DNA of 64,000 nucleotides from Paramecium pentaurelia (lineage: Eukaryota; Ciliophora; Oligohymenophorea; Peniculida; Parameciidae), in NCBI GenBank assembly GCA_905183005.1, contig CAJJDO010000051.1, forward strand, positions 248,001-312,000, written 5' to 3'. Below are positions 22,467 to 36,999 of the stretch, piece after piece; positions within the stretch are counted from its first letter, which is position 1; each line of letters begins with the position of its first letter. The notes beneath the pieces are model-generated. The model ran no database searches, was not told where the DNA came from, and saw only the letters and a program-made list of their open reading frames with translations. A program made the translations under genes and the position numbers.

Positions 22467-23324
22467 ATGCTAAATTTAATTCCACCTCAATAATATATAC
22501 CCTATAAAAATACTCAAACTAATGCTTAATCAGCAGTTTGCATATTGTTGAGAGGGTAATTTAAACCATAATAAGGTTATTCTTAATTGAATATCAATTA
22601 TCCTTAATCCACCAAATTTCAACAATAACAAGACATTGAAATACTTTATATTTAAAGATAAAACTCAAAAAGAGATTAATATAGTGGTGAAATAGCATTT
22701 CCAGGAGGTAAATGTGACAATGATGAAACTGATTTATAAGCTGCAATAAGAGAAGTATATGAAGAAGTAGGAATTAATTTAAATGATTTAGAATGTTATT
22801 ATGTTTGTCGACTTTCCAAGAATGCATACATGAAGAAATTGAGAAATAAATAATCTTTATATTGTAGTGCTTTCGTAATAGCAATCAATGATCCTAATAA
22901 AAAAACTGATAATATGAGATTGTCTGAAAATGAAATATAATAAGCAAAGTGGATCAAACTTACTTATTTTGATGATCCTATATTTAAAACAAAAAAGAGT
23001 TTACATTATTTTGGACCTAGATTGATAGCAAAATATTTTAAGTAATCAGAAACTGCAGCTTTGGATATTGGATTTGAAGAAATGTTATATGGATTTACCT
23101 TTTTTATGACAATAGCTTTATTATTTTTAATTTAGAAACACCAAAAAGTTTGGTAACATGCTCATTTTGCAAAGTTCACTTTTACAGGACCTATGAAATA
23201 TATTTTAGAATATGGAGCTATGATAGTCTATAAAAAAGAGAGAATAAGTCTAATTGAATAATGGAAATGGCCAATATATATATACTTAATTCCATTACTA
23301 ATATTGATGATAATTTTAATTTGA
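22467..23324 (+). CDS. NUDIX hydrolase with C-terminal membrane helices
   Basis: ATG 22467, stop TGA 23322-23324, no intron, 285 aa. The NUDIX box is intact: GGKCDNDETDLQAAIREVYE followed by EVGI (G-x5-E-x7-R-E-x2-E-E-x-G). Flanking parts (SGEIAFPGG; YCSAFVIAINDPN; HYFGPRLIAKYF) match the CoA/nucleotide-diphosphate branch near NUDT7/8. Residues ~205-285 add two hydrophobic helices (FTFFMTIALLFLIQ; IYIYLIPLLILMIILI) at the very C terminus. A membrane-anchored pyrophosphatase, perhaps on peroxisome or ER, is inferred. The start was chosen from the frame that reaches the NUDIX box; another frame nearby is stopped by TGA. Confidence 0.9.
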
Positions 23325-23349
23325 TTTATATTTTTATGATATTAAGATA

Positions 23350-25876
23350 TCAATCATCTTATTAATTGCTTTTGATATTTGTAAATGAATATGCTTTAAA
23401 CAGATATCCATCAGCTTTATAGAATTTGCTTTAGAATTCAACCCTAATAAATAGTTAGTATAATTTCAATACCATTGTAATCGAAGGGCATGTAAGAAAC
23501 ACTCCATAAGATCCATACACATCAAGACTCCAAAAGTGGCTAGAGCAAATCCTGGAAATTGTACAATAGACTAATATTTAAATATAGATGAATACTCCTA
23601 TAGTTCCAAAAAATCCTCCTTCACCAATATGACTGGCTAGAGTCATGGAGAAGAAGACTTCGGCCAATTGTGAATGAGCTAAGGATAATGCCCACAATCT
23701 TAAATACGATGCTGTATTACTAACACTTCCTAAAACAAATTCAATAGTTTCAATAGCTAAAAATAATGAATATAAATTATACATTAATGGACAATTAATT
23801 CACCAATATCATCATGTTGATTATGTTATTAAATACACACTTTACTATGTGGTTATGACTAATCCTTTTACATATCATTTTGTAATTATTCTGGATTAGC
23901 ATCATCATCAGGTACTTAAGATGGTATTTATTAATATGGATGATTCTTCTTATTTAAATTAAAAATAAGTGGTTTTGTAATAAGCATTATAGGAATACAA
24001 AGAATAATGATGGTTAATAATATTAATTGTATGAATCTCTACTATTCTCCAGATTCAAATAATGGTTTTTCAGGTACATCAAATGGTCTTAATACCATAT
24101 CAATCATAGTTGTGATAACACTAGGAGCATCCTTTGTGTCTTCAAATTTAGTACACCATTTCAAAAACAATAAGAAATCCATGTAACCAAAACTGCATGT
24201 TAATAAAAGGAATTATGGAATGAATTCACAAAAGAAATCTGTATAGTTATTGAAGTTTAGAGTATTGAAACCTTTTAAAATAATACCAAAAGTCATGTGA
24301 GTGACTCCAATGATGACTGCTAATTTCATTTTAAATGAATTCATGAAAGTTAATTGATTAGTTGAAGAACCCCATGCAGGGTCTATTCCAAATTTATAGA
24401 CACAATCTTCTTTGATTTAATATTCATCATCCACCAAATTATAGCAACTTCCAAATAAGTTTAAACTTATGGATAGAAAATCATTGTAAATGAGTCCATT
24501 ATAACAAGCAAAGAATCCAATTAGAAGAATCATATATCTCATAGGAACAAGTCCAGAAAATATAGATTTTTTTGCTTCTTCAGTTGTGAGATACAATCCA
24601 CAAACAAACAATAACAAACTCTTAATAATTTAATATATTATACCCATGACCAACATCACCAAACATCACACCAACTAAAAATGGAAATGTTATTATAGTA
24701 GATAATCCTGGATTGATTTCCTTGTATCTGGGTATACCATAAGTATTGACAATTTCTTAAAAGGGATATGTAAATGAATTTAATTTATAATAAGTAGGAG
24801 GAGTTGATTAAATTTACTATTCCTAGATTTAACCACTAGGTAATTATTTATCATTACCATGTAAGTTTCGTAGAGCTTATTAAATTTTTTAATCCTAACC
24901 TTATGGTAACCATATCTATCCATGAAATACAGAATTTGTCATATTCAACATATTCAAATTCATGTATAAATACTTTTCTTTTGTTACTAAGATTCTCATT
25001 TCTTCAATCCATGAACAGTTATGTTTAATTTCTGACAAATCTTATAATCTCTTGTTAATTTGAGTAATTGTCAAATGTAACAATTAATCTGCTTCATTTA
25101 ACTGATTCTCCAACATAGTAATTCTTTAAGCTTGTTATTCACTGGATGTAGGGATATCAAACTTATTATTTGAAAATGACTCAATCACTCTTTGAATTTT
25201 TTTCTAAGTCAAATCTCCACATGGATAAAATAACATAAACACACACTTCTATACACTCTTTCTATCTTATTAAATGAATTGTTCTTAAATATCCATAATC
25301 TCTACATGAATATTTCCCTTAGTTATTCTAAAGATTATCCTTTTAAATCTCAACTCATCCTCCTTCAATATAACTCCAACCATCTTCTGAAATCCCAATA
25401 AACTAGCTTCTTCTGAATCCTCATTTTAAAATGCAACAGCATTTCTCAATACTTCCAAATTCTCTCTTATAGTGTTTTTCTTTTCTTATAAACTAGTTAA
25501 TGTTTATTATTAATGTTCCAAATCATCGGCTACTTTACATATATCTTATTCTAATTCTTCAAATTATTTATGACTTCCATTTCTCTTTTTTAATAAATCA
25601 ATGACATCTGGACAATACTTTTTTTCAATCTTAAAATTTCTCATCTCATCATCTATCTACTCAATCTTTTATAGCACATCATCACATCTTAAATCTCTAA
25701 ATGTAATACCTCTTCACATAATTTGAAAATGGTCTATTTATTTAAGGTAATGTCGCATCATGATCAATTATGTGAACGCTATCAAAATATCCTAATGTGT
25801 TCATTACATCCCATGCTGATTCTCTTGGAATCACTAAATTATAGAATTCCATCTACTCTGATCTAAACAAGCTCAT
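23350..25876 (-). CDS. V-type ATPase subunit a (V0 sector)
   Basis: ATG at 25876 (MSLFRSEQMEFYNLVIPRES), stop TGA 23352-23350; introns include a 29-nt one near the 3' end; about 800 aa. N-terminal half: soluble coiled coil (RPFSNYVKRCDDVL, LGFQKMVGVILKEDELRFKR, EIKHNCSWIEEMR). C-terminal half: membrane helices, with FPFLVGVMFGDVGHG, YLRLWALSLAHSQLAEV (containing the proton-path Arg) and LHALRLQWVEFQSKFYKADG. It couples proton flow to acidification of vacuoles and the contractile-vacuole system. Paramecium has many paralogues; I cannot say which one this is. Confidence 0.97.
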
Positions 25877-26100
25877 ATAGATTAATTAATATAATATTTA
25901 TTACCAAAACGAATCAATAATATTTATGAATTAACAGAAATTTATACCTTAATCAATAACTCTATTTCATTATTATTATTATTATTAAAAATATGTATTA
26001 ATTTAAACCCAGAGAATCTAGGAATTTTATCAAAAAACCCATCTCTAGAAAATTTTGCTTTTTTGAAATCAAATCAAATTGGAGTATACTAAATTAAATT

Positions 26101-27020
26101 ATGATATCACTCTTTTTATTAACATTTGTCACTTTATTGTTCGTAACCTCATAAGTTATAATTGGTCTATATGTAAGCAAACTTTTTTTCACTAAATTTG
26201 CTTAAGCAGCAATCTAGAATTACTCAGAAACTAGGTATACTTATGAAGCCTAATTATTGCAGCCTACAGTTTAAAATTAATCATCATTTGATTCTGCATT
26301 AGTTTAAACCTATCCAATAGACACTAATTAATCCATTTATGATGTCTATTCATTTGTACTTCTTACTCTATATTATTAGGCTTTTAAATTGTAGAATAAC
26401 AATGATGTATGTTAGAAATGTGATAATACGTCTTGTTATCTATTTGGAGATTATTCAAGCTCCTAGAATTCTTATGTCATAGTAACAAATCATCCATAAT
26501 CAAGCTTTATATAGACGAAATAGATATTTTAAATGAAGCTGATGAGATTTTATCACATTCAGATGTTGAATTCAATGAAAATTTACTTTATACTATTTAT
26601 TTGATTAGTGGATCATTCTTAATAATCTTATTACTTGGATGGATTTTTGCTTATTATATTGTGCGTCCTCTTAAAAAATTAGCAGAATATGCATAACATA
26701 TAAATTAGAATACTACTCGTTTATCAACTGGAAAAAGAAGCAAATAAAAACCAATTGAATTAAAAGACATAACAGCATAAGACAAAATAGGAGAATTAGT
26801 TGATGAATTTAAAAATCTTATATAAGGATTAGCTGGATTGAAAAAAGGAAATGTATATTTATTTATTAAATTCTAGATTTAAAAAAAATCTCAAGAAATT
26901 AAACCATTTTTGGAAGGATATGAAAATTAAAATCAAGATTAATTTTAACAATTATTAGAAGAAATTAACAAAATAGAAGATGAAAAACATATAAATTAAT
27001 TTAATTATGATTTTCTTTGA
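26101..27020 (+). CDS. two-TM HAMP-domain membrane protein
   Basis: ATG 26101, stop TGA 27018-27020; introns of 23 and 24 nt leave 873 nt (290 aa). TM1 at residues 3-28 (LFLLTFVTLLFVT), an extracytosolic domain of ~130 residues with a CQKC and a later Cys, then TM2 (LISGSFLIILLLGWIFAYYI) leading straight into a HAMP linker (VRPLKKLAEYAQHINQ...). The protein ends ~100 residues later with a charged coiled tail and no kinase, cyclase or other output domain. HAMP proteins pass transmembrane signals in bacteria and some protists. Its partner is unknown. The first intron restores the frame from the ectodomain into TM2. It converges with the VWA gene, 28 bp apart. Confidence 0.8.
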
Positions 27021-27048
27021 TTTTTACATAAATAGTTATAATGCATTT

Positions 27049-29775
<2,727 letters not shown>

Positions 29776-29836
29776 ATTTTATTATTTCTATTAAAGTGAA
29801 ATAAAAAATTTGTAATTAAATTTATAAAGAATAATA

Positions 29837-30472
29837 ATGGATGTTATTCTTGGCTACGTGGATGAATTTAGACACATGAAAATTAGAAAGGTATAATGAG
29901 AAATGATATACATGCAGATAATATTGCAAATAGTTTCATTAGCAATAGTTGTAGGATCAGCATTGTCAATTTGGAAGAGTTTATAAGTCGTGTCATTTTC
30001 AGAATCTCCAGTTGTTGTTGTTTTATCTGGTTCAATGGAGCCTGCATATTATAGAGGTGATATACTATTCTTGACCTTCTTAAATAAACCTTTTGAGGTT
30101 GGAGATGTGATAGTATACAAGATTAAAGATCAAGACATCCCAATTGTGCATAGAGTATTATAAATTTAATAGAAGTAAGAATACATATAATATAGTAAAT
30201 AGAAGTGATGATCCTTTAGATTAATTAATATTAACCAAAGGTGATAATAATTAAGTAGATGATAGAGCCTTATATCCAAGAAAATAGATGTGGTTAGAAA
30301 GATCAGATATCATGGGGAAAATAGAAGGGTTTCAATTTATTAATTATTTTTTAGAGTATTACCATATGTTGGATATATCACAATCTTATTGAATGACTAT
30401 CCTTCATTGAAATTTGTAATGATTGGTTTAATGAGTTTATTTGTTTTAACAGCCAAGGATCCATAAAGTTGA
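29837..30472 (+). CDS. SEC11: signal peptidase catalytic subunit SEC11
   Basis: ATG 29837, stop TGA 30470-30472; introns of 27, 25 and 26 nt leave 558 nt (185 aa). One N-terminal membrane helix (IILQIVSLAIVVGSALSIWK), then the serine of VVVLSGSMEPAYYRGDILFL, the histidine of DIPIVHR, the LTKGDNNQVDDRALY box with the catalytic Asp, and a final PYVGYITILLNDYP and membrane helix. These are the Ser-His-Asp centre residues of the ER signal peptidase. The 25-nt intron falls just after VHR. It removes signal peptides in the ER. The upstream VWA gene starts 61 bp away, divergently. Confidence 0.96.
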
Positions 30473-30548
30473 GTTATTTATTAATTAAAATAATTTACCA
30501 TATGCAAAAAGAGTAAAAACGATTATTATTAATATTATTATCATAGAA

Positions 30549-31120
30549 ATGTATAAATCCCTTCTTCTTTGTGCTTTGCTAATAGCAACTCAAGCTGGAC
30601 ATGTTAGAAAAACTCATGGAGCAGTTCATTAGAAGAGAGTCTTCAATAGTGCCTTCATGGAATTTGTCAATATGGGAGATTCTGATTATCACCTTAACCC
30701 TAAGGAAGCTTGTAAGATCTCTTCATTTAAATAGAACATTGGGCATAGATAACATCAGAAGAGACCAAACATGATAAAAAAGCCAAGAAACATGCTTCAT
30801 TAGTCCAAACAAATGAATAATATGTTCCTGGAGTTGCAGGTCAAGTAACTGATTTATCCAATAATGCTGGAGTATATTCTTATACAGTTACTGATTTGAA
30901 TGGAAATATTCTTGAATAGGATGCAGGTGATCATTTACCAAAGTAATTTTATAATGCTTATTTGTAAATGACCCAAGAAATTGAAAAGGGTCCTGCAATG
31001 ATCAAATTATAAACTGATTTGGATAACATTATTAGAGAAGATCAATTAGAACAAGAGAATAAATAAGAATAACAATCTTAAGCTCTTGAAGGAACTGCTC
31101 TTTCAGAATAAGAATAATGA
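30549..31120 (+). CDS. secreted protein, unknown
   Basis: ATG 30549, stop TGA 31118-31120; a 23-nt intron leaves 549 nt (182 aa). The signal peptide is clear (MYKSLLLCALLIATQAG). The mature part has mixed charge (VYSYTVTDLNGNILEQDAGD; FYNAYLQMTQEIEKG), no transmembrane helix and a Gln/Glu-rich C terminus. It might be a vacuolar, surface or secretory-granule component. No family recognised. Confidence 0.7.
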
Positions 31121-31240
31121 TTAACATATCACACCATATTATCTAATATTTTTTGATATTTTTCTTTTATTTCTTATTATTTTTGATAATTCCCTCCTCT
31201 TCATTATTATTTCTATAAATATTGCAATTTATTATTAAAA

Positions 31241-32531
31241 ATGAAGCCTACAGCCAAAGTCTTTGAATATTTGAATTAATACAATTATTATCTCCCTTAA
31301 AACCTTGAGCATGTTTAAAAAATGTATCAATCATACAAATTACTAGGTTTTATGAATAAATGGTTTAACATTTGCAATTAGGAGATAGTTTTAAAAATTC
31401 CTTTATAAGTCAAATATCACAGATTAATCAAAAAGCATAAAGAGAACATGAATTCAGATAATTGATACGAGATACTTGGTTTGGATTTGTTAATAAAACA
31501 CCCATTAATATAATATGTCCAATGGTACATTAACAAGAAGTATAGGATGTCTAGGACTTCATTTTAAAAGTCTTATTAGAACCTTAATCATTCGAGATCA
31601 TTTATGTTGATGATTTATTATCAGTTTATGAGGCTTATTTTTAGACTGTATTAAAATTCTTATATTGTAGAATAAAGGTATAGTAAAAGTATATATCAGG
31701 AATAGATTTAGAATGATAATCAGTAGGTTGATATGCAGCAAATTCGTAAAATAATTAGATACTAAATATTAATCAAAGGTTAACTAGTTCTTATTTCAAA
31801 TTTATCTTAAAAAGATTGAGACACAGGATTAAAATATATTAATTTAAACTGAATTGTTGACAGAATCAAATTTCTATTAGAAAATGTTTGAATAATTATT
31901 TGATCCATCAGAATTACAAGGAAATTTTTCCAACATTATAAAGAATGTGATTTAAATTCTTGTTCGTGAAATTGTTAATGTAGCATAATCATTAGAAATT
32001 TTAATTCAATTCTATCATTTGTATAATGAAAAAGATAAAATTTTATTTGAAAAATATGATCAAAGACTTAATATTGATCAGAATAAATTAGCAACTGAAA
32101 TCTTTCTAAAATTCAAAGAAAATTAAGATTTAAGAGAAGCGATTAGGATAGTTTTTCAAAAAATTAACCTGAATCATAGCACAGATTATAAGAAATTGTT
32201 GAAAGATTTGGTGTCAAAAGACATATATAATAGAGAGAATGAATAATGGGTTTGCTTAATTTTGAGAGAATATGAGTATTAAATTCAAAGGAATCGAAAA
32301 TAACCTCCTGTTCAAAATGATTTTTAAACATACTTAAGACATTAAGGATTCATATAGAAAACAGAAAAAAAAGGAGAATAAGAATTTGATAATCCTAAAT
32401 TTAATTTGATTATTCATGATTAAACCAATTTTACCGTGTATAATAAAATGAACAAGCAGACTAAAAAATTTATGTAAATCAAAGAAGTATATCATTATAT
32501 ACAAAATAGTATCTAGAATTTTAATAATTGA
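31241..32531 (+). CDS. conserved hypothetical protein
   Basis: ATG 31241, stop TGA 32529-32531; introns of 35, 22 and 28 nt leave exactly 1,206 nt (401 aa). It begins MKPTAKVFEYLNQYNYYLPQ. Distinctive blocks: EHEFRQLIRDTWFGFVNKTP, INIICPMVHQQEVQDVQDFI, FEIIYVDDLLSVYEAYFQTV. The second half is helical and charged. No membrane helix or signal peptide. The dense, ordered sequence across splice junctions suggests a real gene, but I recognise no family or catalytic motif. Confidence 0.65.
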
Positions 32532-33149
32532 ATATATGTATTTATTATAAATAATCATATTTATCAAATCCTATTTTGTTTACAGAGTCATAAATAAAAA
32601 AATAAATTAGGAATATAAATTAATTATTCAGATTATTCATTTACATTCTAAATCTATTAAATTATTATATTTTAATGAAATTCAACAACTTTATTTTTAT
32701 GAACATTATTAATTTAACAAATGAAAAATCTTATTAAATCATACTAGTATAAATAGAATAGATGTAATTAATAAGAATTAGATCATTTAAATTAATAATA
32801 GGAATAATTGAATGTAATTTATTTGGTAAAAATTGAAATAGAATAGAATTACTAATATTGAATTATGAAAATAAAATTCAAATTTTTTAATAACTTTATT
32901 TTATAATTTAACTATTTATAATAAGATCCAAAAGATAAAAAATGGTTAAATTAATTATCTAATAAATCAAATTGATCTAAAAAACAAGTATCTTAAATTT
33001 TTATCCAAAGATTTATTATAGAAATGAGAAATACTATACAAATATTAGTAGATTTATAAATAATAAAGTGTGTTTGAAATAATTGAGATAGGATAACTAT
33101 AATGTAAATTAATTTATAATCAAAATATGATATAATGAATAATAATAAA
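32532..33149. other. AT-rich intergenic region
   Basis: About 620 bp between two converging coding regions. No convincing frame on either strand; only short ORFs of no clear composition. Confidence 0.5.
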
Positions 33150-33602
33150 TCATTCTCTATTGTAATTTTTAATTGTTTAAGCAATTTCATCTAAAATTTT
33201 ATCTGGAAATTCTTATGCTCTACATATTTCTTTGATGTCTTCTTTTTTATCCAGATTCATATTCCAAGCCTTTTTTTAAACTCTTTGTAGTTTTATCAGC
33301 ATTTTCCTATATTTTTTATCATCTTATATTTAATTCAAAAGTTCTAGATCATACTCTGCACATTGACGATCAAAGATCCTTAATATTGAATACTATATAC
33401 TTCTAGATTTAGTTAATACTATAATCTTTCTTTTTAATGATACTGAAGGTGGTCAAATACTTTCTGAAATCAACATCAATTCTATTATGTTATTATCTTG
33501 ATTCTTATTGATATTAATTTTCCATTTAAGTAAGTCTATAATTCAATTCGCATATAGAGATAGCGGTTTTTTCATATTATCTTGATTTTAGTTCTGATTC
33601 AT
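33150..33602 (-). pseudogene. frame with two in-frame TGAs
   Basis: From ATG at 33602 (MNQNQNQDNMKKPLSLYAN) to TGA 33152-33150 a single frame of 151 codons is protein-like but has TGAs at 33545-33543 and 33455-33453. The most ordered part lies downstream of both: RQCAEYDLELLNQIQDDKKY and AWNMNLDKKEDIKEICRAQE, an alpha-helical charged protein. No family recognised. Either a pseudogene, base errors or UGA readthrough. It starts 47 bp from a divergent gene. Confidence 0.35.
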
Positions 33603-33649
33603 TATATTCCTCTTGTTTTAACATAATTTACTTTAGATTATTAATAATA

Positions 33650-35276
33650 ATGAAGAAATGTGACAATGAAAGAATAGCTTAATAAATATATGCCAGTTAG
33701 ATGTTAAAATTGTAAGGTAAAATTTTGGAGAAGAAGTTAATTAAAACAGGGTCAAAGAATTAGATTGAAAGTTAATCATAAAACATCTCAAATAACAATA
33801 GTCCTGTCGTTGGAAGATAAAAGTCTTATGAGAATCTATAGAAAGTTAATAAGACATTTATTAATCAACCTGTCTCTTAATAAAAATTAAGCAGTATTTT
33901 GAATGTGATTAGTGGATAATAACAAAATACTAAATAAAAGTATTCCATTAACAACGAATTGATTGAAACTGTTAAGATTTCACATAAGTTACGAAAGAAT
34001 CAATCAATGATACATATCGAATAATAATCTCCTGCTCTAACTAAAAATGCATCCTTCCATCATTCAGTTAAAAATAAAATCAATAGTAATAGTGTATCAA
34101 GTGATCAATCTTAAATTCAAAAAGTCAAAGAGAAAATCAAATTATTATTATAGGAAAGAGATTAAAATCTACCATAAGATGCAAAAGAATTAGCATTTAT
34201 GACTAAATTCAATCAAATTCTAAATTAATTAGTGGTAGTGTTATTTCAAGAACCAAATTTATAAGCATCTCAATAACAATTCAATTTGCCATCTTCAACT
34301 TAAGATACTTTCTAAGCTATTTAAATAGATCATTTTTTTAAAAGACAGATTCAGATATTGCAATAGTCTTTTTAGTTATAATTAGACAAGAAGAAATTAG
34401 AAAATGTGTTATTGTAAATAAAAAAGAAGTAAGAGATTTTGCAATAGGAAAATGATTAATTGTCATAAAATAAATTATAAATGAATGATTAGATAACTTA
34501 ATTGAAATAATAAATTACAGAATTGTAAAAATAGAACGATAACAATGAAGAAAATATTTAATTAGAATCAGGTAATTATTATATTCAATATTGAAATAGA
34601 AACTTAAGAGTTGAAATATCTTGTATAAGGATAATTTGAAGCCATACAAAAATTGTTATAAAGAGAATAATTAATGAAGGTATTTTTAAAAAGGGTGGGT
34701 GATAGTTCTATAATAGAGTAAAAAAAATATAATATTTGAAATTGATAGGATGTTTGAATAATTTATCCAGAGTGCAGAGAATGTGAATTAAGATGATACT
34801 GAAGGAAATTTGAATATTGATATGTTGCCATAACAGAAACATACCTAAGTTTAAAAGAATAATTAATAATAATAATAATAATAAATTCCAGATAAAATAA
34901 TTCAATAATATGAAATTAGTTATAAATAATTAGATTTATGTGATTCACTATTAGCTGATGATTCAAGTAGATATTATTTACTAATATTATATAGGAGTGA
35001 ATGATTCAGAAGAAAGTAGTTTCGGATATTTAGGAAAAGAGTAGGCAACTGAAGTCAGTTGTTATTTCACTTAAGCTTAGTAATTTATTTAATTAGTTAT
35101 TTATTTTTAGATAATTCTAATAGTAACAAAACCAATAACCATTTTAACAACAACAGAATTTAAAAGTGAAAGGAAAATCTAATATTAAAGATAAGTTAAG
35201 AATTAATATGATGGATGTGTAATTAGCATAAGCTGCGTAATTAATATTTTATAATTAATTAAAGTTAGAAACATGA
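33650..35276 (+). CDS. long coiled-coil protein
   Basis: ATG 33650 (MKKCDNERIAQQIYASQMLK), stop TGA 35274-35276; introns near 34577, 34680, 34960 and 35090 (22-37 nt). About 500 aa. The first 200 residues are polar and disordered. Then comes a long heptad-rich stretch (LQLDKKKLENVLLQIKKKQE; TQLKQQITELQKQ), then a Gln-rich C terminus (QFQQQQNQQPFQQQQN) and a final helix NMMDVQLAQAAQLIFYNQ. Probably cytoskeletal or basal-body linked; that is inference. Its 3' end from 34750 is repeated after the N at 35862. Confidence 0.65.
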
Positions 35277-35472
35277 ATATCTGAAATAGCAATAATTGCT
35301 ATAACAATAATAGTAACATCATGATAAGATTTTGCCAGATGATATTAATAGTGAAGATGTAAGTAAAATTTATATTCATAGTTTTGAATAGTTTACAAGA
35401 TTTGATATTTAAATACTATTATTAAAATAAGATATAAATAATATTTTGTCTCTTAAAATTTATAATAATCTA

Positions 35473-35861
35473 TCATTATTATTATTATTATTATTCTACA
35501 GGCATTTCTTCAATATTAGCAGTGGCAGTTTATTAAGATTATTCTTCTCCTGGAGATGCTAAACTTGATTATCCACTTAATATTTCATAAGATCTCTTTG
35601 CATCTTCTTCAACCATTTTTTAGTATTGTTCTCTACCTGATAGAATAATAAAATAAAAATTTACTAATCACATTTCCATCATTATCAAAGAATTATATTT
35701 TTGGTGTTGATAAATCACCTGAATCTAAAATTGCCTTTTCAGAATCTTTCAATTCACTAAACCAACTACTACCAGTTTCTTAAACTTCTTATAATTATGG
35801 TTCTGGTAAATGTAAACCAGATGGAATACAATCATTACTCATTAACATATTGATTTGATTA
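35473..35861 (-). pseudogene. truncated duplicate copy of the 126-aa gene
   Basis: Copy of the leftward gene 36586-36994 that lacks its first codons because the contig ends at 35861. Most likely an assembly artefact rather than a real broken gene. Confidence 0.85.
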
Positions 35862-35862
35862 N

Positions 35863-36389
35863 ATGTTTGAATAATTTATCCAGAGTGCAGAGAATGTGAA
35901 TTAAGATGATACTGAAGGAAATTTGAATATTGATATGTTGCCATAACAGAAACATACCTAAGTTTAAAAGAATAATTAATAATAATAATAATAATAAATT
36001 CCAGATAAAATAATTCAATAATATGAAATTAGTTATAAATAATTAGATTTATGTGATTCACTATTAGCTGATGATTCAAGTAGATATTATTTACTAATAT
36101 TATATAGGAGTGAATGATTCAGAAGAAAGTAGTTTCGGATATTTAGGAAAAGAGTAGGCAACTGAAGTCAGTTGTTATTTCACTTAAGCTTAGTAATTTA
36201 TTTAATTAGTTATTTATTTTTAGATAATTCTAATAGTAACAAAACCAATAACCATTTTAACAACAACAGAATTTAAAAGTGAAAGGAAAATCTAATATTA
36301 AAGATAAGTTAAGAATTAATATGATGGATGTGTAATTAGCATAAGCTGCGTAATTAATATTTTATAATTAATTAAAGTTAGAAACATGA
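35863..36389 (+). pseudogene. truncated duplicate copy of coiled-coil gene 3' end
   Basis: Copy of 34750-35276, the last part of the coiled-coil gene, starting at an internal Met codon just after the N. It could be mistaken for a separate gene; most likely an assembly artefact. Confidence 0.85.
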
Positions 36390-36585
36390 ATATCTGAAAT
36401 AGCAATAATTGCTATAACAATAATAGTAACATCATGATAAGATTTTGCCAGATGATATTAATAGTGAAGATGTAAGTAAAATTTATATTCATAGTTTTGA
36501 ATAGTTTACAAGATTTGATATTTAAATACTATTATTAAAATAAGATATAAATAATATTTTGTCTCTTAAAATTTATAATAATCTA

Positions 36586-36994
36586 TCATTATTATTATTA
36601 TTATTATTCTACAGGCATTTCTTCAATATTAGCAGTGGCAGTTTATTAAGATTATTCTTCTCCTGGAGATGCTAAACTTGATTATCCACTTAATATTTCA
36701 TAAGATCTCTTTGCATCTTCTTCAACCATTTTTTAGTATTGTTCTCTACCTGATAGAATAATAAAATAAAAATTTACTAATCACATTTCCATCATTATCA
36801 AAGAATTATATTTTTGGTGTTGATAAATCACCTGAATCTAAAATTGCCTTTTCAGAATCTTTCAATTCACTAAACCAACTACTACCAGTTTCTTAAACTT
36901 CTTATAATTATGGTTCTGGTAAATGTAAACCAGATGGAATACAATCATTACTCATTAACATATTGATTTGATTACCTTCTAAGGCATCAGTCAT
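36586..36994 (-). CDS. small acidic protein ending in seven TAA glutamines
   Basis: ATG at 36994, stop TGA 36588-36586; a 28-nt intron leaves 381 nt (126 aa). Starts MTDALEGNQINMLMSNDCIP, then SSWFSELKDSEKAILDSGDL, IQFFDNDGNVISREQYQKM, and a Ser/Glu/Gln-rich end. The last seven codons before TGA are all TAA (Gln). No family recognised; the central part has an EF-hand-like DNDGNVIS string but no full loop. It starts 5 bp from the divergent ATG of the next gene; a downstream Met (MLMSN) would widen the gap to about 40 bp. Confidence 0.65.
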
Positions 36995-36999
36995 TTAAA

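Larger units (their letters stand above)
34750..36974. repeat. exact 1,112-bp tandem duplication around a single N
   Basis: 34750-35861 and 35863-36974 are the same sequence at a constant offset of 1,113, including the seven-unit ATT microsatellite. One N (35862) separates the copies. No divergence was found in the stretches compared. This is what a scaffold shows when two contigs that overlap by 1.1 kb are placed end to end instead of merged. It truncates one gene on each side of the join. Confidence 0.95.

Noticed and set aside
34750..36974. Real tandem gene duplication
   Set aside because: The copies match at a constant offset, including a microsatellite, and are joined by an N; a real duplication would rarely be identical and would not need an N.
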